DNA from: an uncultured Taibaiella sp.
GTDB taxonomy: Bacteria; Bacteroidota; Bacteroidia; Chitinophagales; Chitinophagaceae
Reading direction: 5' to 3'
Length of the DNA: 14,311 nucleotides
Assembly (NCBI GenBank): GCA_946886975.1
Contig: CAMPJV010000029.1
Span: 1-14,311, forward strand
The notes under the pieces were generated by a model. That model had not been told where the DNA came from. It did not search any database and worked only from the letters and a program-made list of their open reading frames with translations. The position numbers and the translations under genes are program-made. Positions 1 through 5,934 of the stretch are shown here, piece after piece (position 1 is the first letter of the stretch; every line of letters starts with the position of its first letter).

Positions 1-11
1 AGTAGCGGCTT

Positions 12-419
12 ATGAAGAAGAAGGGCGTGATATTAGCATTATTGGGTGGTTTGGTTGCCGTGGCGGTGGCCATTGTACTGGTCTGGAACAAGCCGCACAA
101 GACAGTAGATAATAAGGATGGGGTGAGCATCACGGCTGAGGCACTGACCAAAGCGTTTGAAGAGAATGAGCAGCAGGCCAACACCACGTACCTAAGCAGC
201 ATACTTGAAGTAGAAGGAATAATATCTGAGATCACCAGGAACCAGGACGGGAGGACAGTGCTTTTGCTGGGTGTCGAGGACCCCTTATCCGGGGTGCAGT
301 GTACTATGAAAGATGATGACGCAACATATGAGATCGGACAAAAGGTGACCATAAAGGGGTTTTGCAATGGGTATACTACTGTTGTTCTACTAAATGATTG
401 TGTGAACGTCAAAGAATAG
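12..419 (+). CDS. Membrane-anchored OB-fold (tRNA_anti-like) protein
   Basis: The product is 135 residues. Residues 6-24 form one hydrophobic segment after a lysine-rich start (MKKK), so it is probably an inner-membrane anchor with the rest in the periplasm; there is no lipobox. A short linker follows. Residues 60-135 alternate beta-strand-like segments (LEVEGIISEI, RTVLLLG, QKVTIKGFCNGY) in the pattern of the Bacteroidota 'tRNA_anti-like' OB-fold family. Despite that name, nothing here indicates tRNA binding. Cys97, Cys118 and Cys130 lie in the OB part and could form a disulfide. The gene ends 27 bases before the cytochrome lipoprotein gene and is probably co-transcribed with it. The start at 12 is the only one that gives the full anchor. 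Family assignment is from recognised pattern; the function is unknown. Confidence 0.8.
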   Translation: MKKKGVILALLGGLVAVAVAIVLVWNKPHKTVDNKDGVSITAEALTKAFEENEQQANTTYLSSILEVEGIISEITRNQDGRTVLLLGVEDPLSGVQCTMKDDDATYEIGQKVTIKGFCNGYTTVVLLNDCVNVKE

Positions 420-446
420 AGAACGAAACCGATAAGCTATCAGGAA

Positions 447-1205
447 ATGAAAAGGTTTACAAGTTGTGTATTGTTAACGGGAATATTAGGCATGGGACTT
501 TACGCATGTCAGCACAAGGGGGACGCCCCTCAGCCAGCTGTAACCGGGAACAATGGCGGGACAGGCGGGAATGACTCTACCGGTGAGGGGCCAGGAAGCG
601 GTACGGGTGAAGGGACTAAAGGTCCGGACACGAGTTTATGCTTTGAAAGAGACATCTTGCCGATCTTCATTTCAAACTGTGCAAAGAGTGGATGTCATGA
701 CGCCGCGTCAAGACAGGATGGCTATGAGTTCACCAGCTGGGCGACGATAACCAACAAGAAGTTTGAACCCTATGATGCGGAGGAAACTGAACTCTATGAG
801 AAGATTACGGAGAATGATCACGATGACCGAATGCCTCCGCCGCCGAATGCCCCGCTGACCTCAAAACAGATCGCCTTAATTAAGAACTGGATAGACAGAG
901 GCGCTCCTAATAGTACTGGATGCGCATCTACAGGTTGTGATACTCTTAACATTACATTCTCTGCAACGATACAGCCTTTGCTGAACAATTATTGCAAGGG
1001 ATGTCATAATAGTACGCTGCAGTCGGGTGGGTTTTCCTATGAAACCCATGGAGGTGTATTAGCCGCAGTAAACTCTGGCAGGTTTCTTGGAGCATTAAAG
1101 CATCAGGCGGGGTTTTCTCCGATGCCAAAGGGCGGGGCAAAGCTCACGGACTGCCAGATCAGACAAATCGAGATATGGATAGCAGAGGGGTCGTTAAACA
1201 ACTAA
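447..1205 (+). CDS. Two-domain c-type cytochrome lipoprotein
   Basis: The product is 252 residues. A lipoprotein signal ends at Cys21 (lipobox GLYAC), followed by a Gly/Ser/Thr-rich low-complexity linker (about 32-60) that would hold the haem domains away from the membrane. Domain 1 (about 65-153) has Cys78-x4-Cys83-His84 and a candidate axial Met129 in RMPPPP. Domain 2 (about 163-252) has a canonical Cys183-x2-Cys186-His187 and Met226 in PMPKGG. Both domains end in a similar helix (IKNWIDRGAPN and IEIWIAEGSLNN), which points to internal duplication. The organisation resembles the planctomycete-type cytochrome c domains that are common in Bacteroidota. Expected role: an envelope electron carrier with one or two covalent haems. 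Whether the CX4CH site carries haem cannot be told from sequence. The gene lies in the middle of a plus-strand cluster with a one-domain paralogue directly downstream. Confidence 0.87.
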   Translation: MKRFTSCVLLTGILGMGLYACQHKGDAPQPAVTGNNGGTGGNDSTGEGPGSGTGEGTKGPDTSLCFERDILPIFISNCAKSGCHDAASRQDGYEFTSWATITNKKFEPYDAEETELYEKITENDHDDRMPPPPNAPLTSKQIALIKNWIDRGAPNSTGCASTGCDTLNITFSATIQPLLNNYCKGCHNSTLQSGGFSYETHGGVLAAVNSGRFLGALKHQAGFSPMPKGGAKLTDCQIRQIEIWIAEGSLNN

Positions 1206-1227
1206 AAGGTTTATTTTGAACCTTTTA
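1203..1227 (+). promoter_or_regulatory. Intercistronic hairpin between cytochrome genes
   Basis: A perfect inverted repeat, TAAAAGGTT/AACCTTTTA, with a 7-base loop (TATTTTG) overlaps the stop codon of the upstream gene. No T-run follows, so it is unlikely to be a full terminator. It could stabilise or process the mRNA between the two cytochrome genes. Low GC content makes the stem only moderately stable. Confidence 0.4.
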
Positions 1228-1235
1228 AAGCAAAT

Positions 1236-1628
1236 ATGATGAAGAAACTCTTATTGATAGGGTCACTAGCAGGATTTGGTGCATTAGCAATGACTGGTTG
1301 CTATAACGACAATAGCGAGGAGCTATATCCGAAAGTACCTGTCACGAACTGTGATACTGCTAATCTATCATTTTCCGCAACGGTTGCTCCCATTTTCAAC
1401 ACCAACTGTGCAGCGGCGGCGGGCTGTCACAAGACAGGGTCGAATACCGGCGGGTACATTCTGGATGGCTATGAAGGAGCTAAGCAGGCAGCAAATTCTG
1501 GCAGGCTGATCGGAGCTATCAACTGGCTGCCAGGTCATTCGCAGATGCCCAAAGGAGGATCGAAGCTATCAGATTGTGATATACTGAAAATAGAGACATG
1601 GGTGAATAGAGGCACCCCTAATAACTAG
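1236..1628 (+). CDS. Single-domain cytochrome c-like lipoprotein with CX5CH motif
   Basis: The product is 130 residues with a lipoprotein signal peptide and lipobox AMTGC (lipidated Cys22). The mature part (about 38-130) aligns closely with the second domain of the preceding cytochrome: both share a CDT-N-SFSAT start, a GG-Y-GV/A-A-NSGR core, an SxMPKGGxKLxDC segment and the ending NN. The haem-binding position reads Cys58-A-A-A-A-G-Cys64-His65, five residues between the cysteines instead of two. The spacer is encoded by GCA GCG GCG GCG GGC, a GCG-rich run that could have expanded by slippage. Met104 is the candidate axial ligand. It is probably a paralogue of the upstream gene. It may bind haem through a non-canonical motif or may have lost covalent haem attachment; the sequence cannot decide. 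Confidence 0.82.
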   Translation: MMKKLLLIGSLAGFGALAMTGCYNDNSEELYPKVPVTNCDTANLSFSATVAPIFNTNCAAAAGCHKTGSNTGGYILDGYEGAKQAANSGRLIGAINWLPGHSQMPKGGSKLSDCDILKIETWVNRGTPNN

Positions 1629-1653
1629 TGAATAAACAGGAAAACTTAATACT

Positions 1654-2202
1654 ATGAAAAAGATCGTGATTGCTACAGCATTATTGTGTGGAATGTCAGC
1701 AAGTGTGTTTGCCCAGAAGTACATGACTAGGACTGGGAAGGTTACCTTTTTCTCTTCTACGCCGGTGGAGAATATAGAAGCGTTTAACAATGATGTGTCG
1801 AGCGTGTTGGATTCTAAATCAGGGGAGGTGGCCTTCGTGGTTCCTATAAAGAGCTTCAAGTTTGAGAAAGCACTGATGCAGGAGCACTTCAATGAGAACT
1901 ACATGGAGAGTGACAAATATCCCAAGGCAGATTTTAAGGGGAAGGTGACTAATCTTGGTGACGTGAACTTTGCCAAAGACGGCAACTATAGTGTAAAAGT
2001 GGCTGGTGCACTGACAATACATGGAGTGACGAAGAATGTGAGCCTGCCGGGTACCATAACGGTGAAAGGGGGCAGCATAACAACTAATTCCAAATTTAAG
2101 GTGAAGACTGCGGACTATGGTATTAAGATACCAGCGATGGTAAAGAACAAGATTGCGGAGCAGATAGAAGTGACGGTAAACAGCATTCTAAGCAAGAAGT
2201 AA
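1654..2202 (+). CDS. YceI family secreted lipid-binding protein
   Basis: The product is 182 residues with a Sec signal peptide (1-20, ending VFA before Gln21). The mature protein is a single YceI-type lipocalin-like beta barrel. Recognisable features are VTFFSSTPVENIEA near the start, SFKFEKALMQEHFNENYM with DKYPKADFKG in the middle, and LTIHGVTKNVSLPGTI in the second half, which matches the family's 'GVTK-V-LP' strand. Characterised YceI proteins bind long-chain isoprenoids or quinone-like lipids in the periplasm, and the family is often encoded beside membrane cytochromes. The gene lies 25 bases after the CX5CH cytochrome gene and 43 bases before the DUF5777 gene, consistent with one operon. 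Family assignment is secure; the ligand is unknown. Confidence 0.92.
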   Translation: MKKIVIATALLCGMSASVFAQKYMTRTGKVTFFSSTPVENIEAFNNDVSSVLDSKSGEVAFVVPIKSFKFEKALMQEHFNENYMESDKYPKADFKGKVTNLGDVNFAKDGNYSVKVAGALTIHGVTKNVSLPGTITVKGGSITTNSKFKVKTADYGIKIPAMVKNKIAEQIEVTVNSILSKK

Positions 2203-2245
2203 TATTTTGTGCCCAAACTGCACATTTGTAAATCAATAAATCTTT

Positions 2246-3232
2246 ATGGTCATCAAACCGATCCTGATCTTTTGTCTTTTAGTGTTTAGTGCAGCTGGCT
2301 CTGAGGTGTATGCCCAAATTCCGGTTCAATCTCCAAAGGACTCGACAGGTGGTGAGGAAGGGGATTTGATGAGCATGCTGGAAGAGGAGACAGCCGTGCC
2401 TGCACGAGAGTATACCACGGCAACCTTCAAGACAACCAGGATAGCGAACGGACACAGTATAGAAAATACCGGGAAGGGAGTACTGGACTTCCGGGTTGGG
2501 CACCGGTTTGGCTATCTTAACCAAGGCTTCAAAGAGTTCTTTGGGCTGGATAATGCCACAACCAGGATAGCTTTTGACTACGGGGTGACTGACTGGCTGA
2601 TGATAGGGATAGGGAGAAGCTCGTACAAGAAGGAGTATGATGGGTTTATCAAACCGAAGCTATTGAGGCAAAGAGACGGAGGAATGCCATTTTCGCTGAG
2701 CTATATGGGGGGTATATCCATACGTACGCTTGACGAACCACATGCTGATACTGCCGAGTATTATTTTAGTAACAGGCTGGCTTATGTGAACCAGTTGCTG
2801 ATAGCAAGGAAATTCAACTCGTGGCTGTCGCTGCAGCTGATGCCTACCCATGTGCATTATAACCTTGTTCCTTTTAAGAATGACCCGAACGATGTGGTGG
2901 CTATAGGGCTTGGTGGAAGAATAAAACTATCTAACAGGATCTCTCTTACTGGAGAGTGGTATTACCAACTCTCTTCTATGCAAAGACATAATGAAGGTGA
3001 TCCTGCAATGATGACAAAAAACCCATTGACTATAGGCTTTGATATTGAAACGGGAGGACACGTTTTTCAGCTCATGTTCTCTAACGCGCCGGGCATTACA
3101 GAAAGAACGGTAATAGGTGAAACTACAGGCGATTGGGGAAAGGGCGATGTTTTGTTTGGGTTTAATATTTCGAGGGTATTTACGGTGGTAAAGCCTAAAG
3201 GATTTGAGAATTCGAGGAACAAGATCTGGTAA
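2246..3232 (+). CDS. DUF5777 family outer-membrane beta-barrel protein
   Basis: The product is 328 residues with a signal peptide ending near Ala23 (VYA before Gln24). An acidic stretch (about 34-50) is followed by the characteristic DUF5777 opening: TTATFKTTRIANGHSIE, GKGVLDFRVGHRFG and FFGLDNATTRIAFDYGVTDWLMIGIGRSS (about residues 57-126). The remainder alternates amphipathic strands (LAYVNQLLIARKF, ISLTGEWYYQLS, VFQLMFSNAPG), as expected for an outer-membrane barrel, and ends with a short charged tail rather than a canonical C-terminal aromatic. The function of the family is not known to me. It is the last gene of the cytochrome/YceI cluster and is followed 29 bases later by a strong terminator, which suggests it is the outer-membrane partner of that cluster. 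Confidence 0.85.
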   Translation: MVIKPILIFCLLVFSAAGSEVYAQIPVQSPKDSTGGEEGDLMSMLEEETAVPAREYTTATFKTTRIANGHSIENTGKGVLDFRVGHRFGYLNQGFKEFFGLDNATTRIAFDYGVTDWLMIGIGRSSYKKEYDGFIKPKLLRQRDGGMPFSLSYMGGISIRTLDEPHADTAEYYFSNRLAYVNQLLIARKFNSWLSLQLMPTHVHYNLVPFKNDPNDVVAIGLGGRIKLSNRISLTGEWYYQLSSMQRHNEGDPAMMTKNPLTIGFDIETGGHVFQLMFSNAPGITERTVIGETTGDWGKGDVLFGFNISRVFTVVKPKGFENSRNKIW

Positions 3233-3261
3233 GACTTTTCGGGGATAGGTGATGAAAGATG

Positions 3262-3290
3262 AGCTCCATTTTTAATGGAGCTTTTTCTTT
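3262..3290 (+). terminator. Intrinsic terminator of the cytochrome/YceI/DUF5777 cluster
   Basis: A perfect 9-bp stem, AGCTCCATT/AATGGAGCT, with a 3-base TTT loop is followed by the T-rich tract TTTTCTTT. It sits 29 bases after the stop codon of the DUF5777 gene. Confidence 0.92.
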
Positions 3291-3440
3291 GCCTGAGCGG
3301 ATGGTGGCGAGAATATCGCAGGTGCAACACATCAGCGGCCATCAAAAATAATTAATACCGTTTTAATCCCCTGTATTGTAAATGAATCAACTTCAATTGG
3401 GCTTGCGATTAGTATTCTTAAAATTTTCTAAAATGTTATG

Positions 3441-3527
3441 TGAGAAATTTGGTGATCTCAATTCATTGCGTACATTCGCACTTGATAGGGTTTATAGGGG
3501 CTGGCCTGTTCTCAGGTCGGCTTTTTT
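3441..3527 (+). ncRNA. Candidate small RNA ending in an intrinsic terminator
   Basis: Three hairpins follow one another. TGAGA (3441-3445) pairs with TCTCA (3456-3460). TGCG (3467-3470) pairs with CGCA (3477-3480). A 9-bp stem at 3500-3508/3513-3521, with two G-U pairs and a TTCT loop, is followed directly by six T residues. The main cluster already ends at 3290, so this second plus-strand terminator implies either a separate short transcript or a backup terminator. No clear TAnnTTTG promoter was found; GAAATTTG at 3444-3451 is the nearest match. The 5' end is therefore unknown. Confidence 0.35.
3500..3527 (+). terminator. Second plus-strand intrinsic terminator
   Basis: GCTGGCCTG pairs with CAGGTCGGC (nine pairs, two of them G-U) across a TTCT loop and is followed by TTTTTT. 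On the opposite strand the wobble pairs become mismatches and the T-run is absent, so it functions only on the plus strand. No annotated gene ends just before it. Confidence 0.75.
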
Positions 3528-3668
3528 ATTTTAGCTACTCTTTCCTCTCCTAATTTACCTGATAGTTTATTGTTATTTTCTGACTTCCGGACGTTCCTGA
3601 CGAAAGGATATGTGTGGCATTGGCATGGCAAGGATTGAAGCTATAGCTTTGGAAGGCCGGGGGAGACT

Positions 3669-3701
3669 CGGTGCAACTCCAGTGCAACTTCGGTGTAACT
3701 C
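3669..3701. repeat. Three tandem 11-bp repeats
   Basis: Head-to-tail copies CGGTGCAACTC (3669-3679), CAGTGCAACTT (3680-3690) and CGGTGTAACTC (3691-3701) differ by two or three substitutions and have no spacer. The repeat lies in non-coding DNA about 155 bases beyond the 3' end of the malate dehydrogenase gene. The function is unknown. Confidence 0.8.
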
Positions 3702-3800
3702 CGTAGATATTGCAGGTGCATAGCTGTTTTGTGTAATGGGAGTGACTTAATGTGATTGGCAGGGAAAGCAGACGTCTCTCAAAGCGCCATAGGGAATGCG

Positions 3801-3834
3801 TAATAAAAAAGGCTGCCTTTCGGGGGCAGCCTTT
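3801..3834 (-). terminator. Intrinsic terminator of malate dehydrogenase gene
   Basis: On the minus strand AAAGGCTGCC (3834-3825) pairs perfectly with GGCAGCCTTT (3817-3808) across a 7-base loop and runs into TTTTTTATTA. It begins 20 bases after the mdh stop codon. The plus-strand reading has only CTTTG after the stem, so it is mainly a minus-strand terminator. Confidence 0.92.
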
Positions 3835-3854
3835 GAATTGAAGTGATTGTAGAA

Positions 3855-4790
3855 CTATGCTACCAAAGTATCGAGTACCTGGTTCATGTTGCGAACGGCC
3901 TCTGCTGATTTGTTGAAAGCTTCCTGTTCTTCAGTGTTGAGCTTGAAGTCGATGATCTTTTCCCAGCCTTTGCTGCCTATTACGACAGGAACGCCAAGAC
4001 AAATATCGTTCTGACCATATTCTCCTTCGAGCAATACGCAGCAAGGAAATACTTTCTTTTGATTGCGAATGATGCTTTCGACAAGGGCAGCTCCGGCAGC
4101 TCCGGGAGCGTACCATGCGGAAGTGCCAAGAAGCTTAGTAAGCGTTGCTCCGCCGACCATGGTGTCTGAAGCGACCTGTTTCAATTGATCAGCATTCAGG
4201 AAGTTGCTTACAGGCGTACCGTTGAGAGAGGCAAGACGAGTAAGAGGAATCATTGTAGTATCGCCATGGCCGCCGATCACAGTGGCATGAAGGTCATTCT
4301 GAGAGCAATTCAGGGCCTGCTGGAGGTAAGTCTTAAAGCGAGAGCTGTCAAGGATACCACCCATACCGATGATGCGGTTCTTTGGAAGACCTGTCGCTTT
4401 GAGAGTAAGATAGGTCATCGTATCCATTGGGTTAGAGATAACGACGATAACGGTGTTAGGAGAGTACTGGAGTAAGTTCTTCGCTACTGTCTCCACTATC
4501 TTGGCGTTGGTGCCTATCAGTTCCTCGCGGGTCATACCTGGCTTACGAGGGATGCCTGAGGTGATAACGCATACGTCGGAGTTAGCTGTTTTGCTGTAAT
4601 CGTTAGTGCTGCCAATGACGCGCGTGTCGAAACCTAAGAGTGAGGAGGTCTGCATAATGTCTAATGCTTTTCCTTCGGCAAAACCTTCCTTGATGTCTAC
4701 GAGTACGAGCTCTTCTACAAGGCCTCTGCGGGCGATATTGTCGGCACAGGTTGCACCTACAGCGCCGGCACCCACTACAGTTACTTTCAT
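3855..4790 (-). CDS. mdh: Malate dehydrogenase, LDH-like NAD-dependent type
   Basis: It interconverts malate and oxaloacetate with NAD in the cytoplasm (TCA cycle). The 311 residues match the usual length of the LDH-like MDH group. Residues 7-13 form the Rossmann glycine motif GAGAVGA. Asp32 at the end of the second strand indicates NAD rather than NADP. The substrate loop is IPRKPGMTR, with Arg82 and Arg88; Arg at position 82, instead of the Gln of lactate dehydrogenases, supports malate specificity. Asn120 is in ISNPMD, Asp148 and Arg151 in LDSSR, and the catalytic base is His175 in GGHGD. All key residues are present. It has its own -7 box about 39 bases upstream and its own terminator, so it is a single-gene unit. 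Confidence 0.96.
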   Translation of the reverse strand: MKVTVVGAGAVGATCADNIARRGLVEELVLVDIKEGFAEGKALDIMQTSSLLGFDTRVIGSTNDYSKTANSDVCVITSGIPRKPGMTREELIGTNAKIVETVAKNLLQYSPNTVIVVISNPMDTMTYLTLKATGLPKNRIIGMGGILDSSRFKTYLQQALNCSQNDLHATVIGGHGDTTMIPLTRLASLNGTPVSNFLNADQLKQVASDTMVGGATLTKLLGTSAWYAPGAAGAALVESIIRNQKKVFPCCVLLEGEYGQNDICLGVPVVIGSKGWEKIIDFKLNTEEQEAFNKSAEAVRNMNQVLDTLVA

Positions 4791-4828
4791 TCTATAAAAT
4801 TAATTGGTGAGAGATAGAAATTTCGGTG

Positions 4829-4836
4829 CAAAGTTA
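4829..4836 (-). promoter_or_regulatory. mdh promoter, Bacteroidota -7 box TAACTTTG
   Basis: TAACTTTG on the minus strand matches the Bacteroidota sigma-70 -7 consensus TAnnTTTG exactly and is followed by CACCGA. It ends 38 bases before the ATG, implying a leader of roughly 30 bases. A clear TTG at -33 was not found. A perfect 15-bp palindrome (4862-4876) lies about 26 bases upstream of the box. Confidence 0.7.
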
Positions 4837-4861
4837 AGAGATAAGGCTATTGCACAGGCGG

Positions 4862-4876
4862 AAATCTTAAAGATTT
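4862..4876. repeat. Palindrome AAATCTTAAAGATTT upstream of mdh
   Basis: Two perfect 7-bp arms are separated by a single A. The site lies 26 bases upstream of the mdh -7 box and so covers the edge of the -33 region. It could be a regulator-binding site, but AT-rich palindromes also arise by chance. Nothing identifies a cognate regulator. Confidence 0.4.
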
Positions 4877-4946
4877 TGCATGTATTATTTGATTGCTGCC
4901 GCAGGTGAAAGCCTGTCAGATCAAAGGTTTTGATTGTATTTGCCCA

Positions 4947-5795
4947 TTAGTAATACCTCGGTCCTCTTCTGTCTCCGTTATCCTGAGCATCTCCTCTCCA
5001 GAACCTGGGGCTGAGCTCCAGTGTTATGCCCATTGACATATAGAACGGAGTCTCAATGCGAAGGCGTGGCTTGCCAACATTGAAATTGGCGCCGAACTGC
5101 ATATTGAACTTTGCGTATTTGTAGCCGACGTTCAGGTTCATAAAGGGGCCGACGAGGACGAAAGTGGGATCTTCGATGTCTACCCTTGGGTCTGTGAACT
5201 CTCTGCGGAAGCCGATGTTGTCGGAGGTAAAGGAGGAGTATTTATGGATATTGAACTTAACGCCTCCACACATATCGAACACCTCCTTTGCATAGAAACC
5301 AATGGAGGGCTGCAGGAATATCTGGTAGTACTTTGAATTATAATTTCCAATGATGCCAGGTCCTTTCTCGAGATTTCTTCTATCCATAGAACCGACGGCG
5401 CCGCCCCCGTAAATCTCGAAGAGACCTTTGCCGCCGAAAGGCATATAATAGCCTGCACCGAACTCCCAGCGGCTGCCTTCATAGCGCACGCTGTCCTGGG
5501 AACCATAGGTATTATCGTAGTCTTCATCTTCATCGGCGTAGCGGTTAGTCTTTCGATAGCTGGCAATCAGCCCCAGGCCAGTAACAGGCGAGACGGCAAA
5601 GTCGAGGGAAGGACTGAGCACTGTCTTTGGGGCATTGGAGTTGTTTTGGATCTTCAGGGAGCTGGTGAGCTTCACATCGCCGGCTTCGCGGAGCATGGGG
5701 GCATTTGTACGTTCCGGCAGGTATATTTTCGGGGCACATGAAGAGCACACCACAGCGAAGGAAAGGAGGAGGAAAAGAGGTAGTAGCTGACGCAT
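4947..5795 (-). CDS. Putative outer-membrane beta-barrel lipoprotein
   Basis: The product is 282 residues from the ATG at 5795. The signal peptide MRQLLPLFLLLSFAVV is followed by Cys17 and Cys20 (CSSCAPK); one of these is probably the lipidated residue. The rest alternates amphipathic strands rich in Tyr, Phe and Gly (WEFGAGYYMPFG, GLFEIYGGGAVG, YQIFLQPSIGFYAKE, FMNLNVGYKYAKFNMQFGANF), as in small outer-membrane barrels of Bacteroidota. A longer reading with a TTG start at 5885 exists, but it would begin inside the aldolase terminator and bury the signal peptide, so I reject it. The gene lies between aldolase and malate dehydrogenase with its own likely promoter. I do not recognise a named family; the function is unknown. 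Confidence 0.75.
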   Translation of the reverse strand: MRQLLPLFLLLSFAVVCSSCAPKIYLPERTNAPMLREAGDVKLTSSLKIQNNSNAPKTVLSPSLDFAVSPVTGLGLIASYRKTNRYADEDEDYDNTYGSQDSVRYEGSRWEFGAGYYMPFGGKGLFEIYGGGAVGSMDRRNLEKGPGIIGNYNSKYYQIFLQPSIGFYAKEVFDMCGGVKFNIHKYSSFTSDNIGFRREFTDPRVDIEDPTFVLVGPFMNLNVGYKYAKFNMQFGANFNVGKPRLRIETPFYMSMGITLELSPRFWRGDAQDNGDRRGPRYY

Positions 5796-5810
5796 AGAGC
5801 TAGTTTGGTG

Positions 5811-5818
5811 GAAAATTA
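5811..5818 (-). promoter_or_regulatory. Probable -7 box TAATTTTC of the barrel lipoprotein gene
   Basis: TAATTTTC on the minus strand matches seven of eight positions' worth of the TAnnTTTG pattern (final G is C) and is followed by CACC, as at the mdh and aldolase promoters. It ends 15 bases before the ATG at 5795, which supports that start. Confidence 0.5.
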
Positions 5819-5848
5819 TATAAAAACCGCTACATGGTGCACTTATTC

Positions 5849-5863
5849 GACATGCTGCATGTC
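5849..5863. repeat. Palindrome GACATGCTGCATGTC upstream of barrel lipoprotein
   Basis: Two perfect 7-bp arms flank a single T. The site is 31 bases upstream of the likely -7 box of the barrel lipoprotein gene, between it and the aldolase terminator. The position suits an operator; no regulator gene is nearby. Confidence 0.45.
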
Positions 5864-5881
5864 TTTTCAGGTCATCCGCAT

Positions 5882-5917
5882 ACAAAAAGGGCTGCTTTTT
5901 ATTGCAGCCCTTTTGTA
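5882..5917 (-). terminator. Intrinsic terminator of aldolase gene
   Basis: On the minus strand AAAAGGGCTGC (5914-5904) pairs perfectly with GCAGCCCTTTT (5895-5885) across an 8-base A-rich loop and continues with T residues. It starts 20 bases after the aldolase stop codon. The flanking A and T runs make it likely to work in both directions. Confidence 0.92.
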
Positions 5918-5934
5918 TGTGACTTCTTAGCTAT

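Larger units (their letters stand above)
3291..3807. other. Non-coding intergenic region between converging transcription units
   Basis: No convincing gene was found in these roughly 520 bases. They lie between the terminator of the plus-strand cluster and the terminator of the minus-strand malate dehydrogenase gene. Contents: a hairpin series ending in a second plus-strand terminator (3441-3527), a 33-codon ORF overlapping it (3433-3534), a 12-bp palindrome AAGCTATAGCTT at 3638-3649, and three tandem 11-bp repeats at 3669-3701. Confidence 0.75.

Noticed and set aside
3931..4475. Open frames overlapping the malate dehydrogenase gene on both strands
   Set aside because: They lie wholly inside a gene with intact catalytic motifs, have no recognisable domains and low-complexity basic composition; shadows.
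4920..4934. ATCAAA/TTTGAT hairpin as terminator of the barrel lipoprotein gene
   Set aside because: It is positioned correctly but has no T-run on the minus strand and only a 6-bp AT-rich stem.
5180..5566. 128-codon frame inside the barrel lipoprotein gene, same strand
   Set aside because: It has no signal, promoter or family resemblance and runs in another frame of a gene with coherent barrel strands.
5796..5885. N-terminal extension of the barrel lipoprotein using a TTG start
   Set aside because: It begins inside the aldolase terminator, lacks promoter support and would bury the signal peptide; the ATG at 5795 is preferred.
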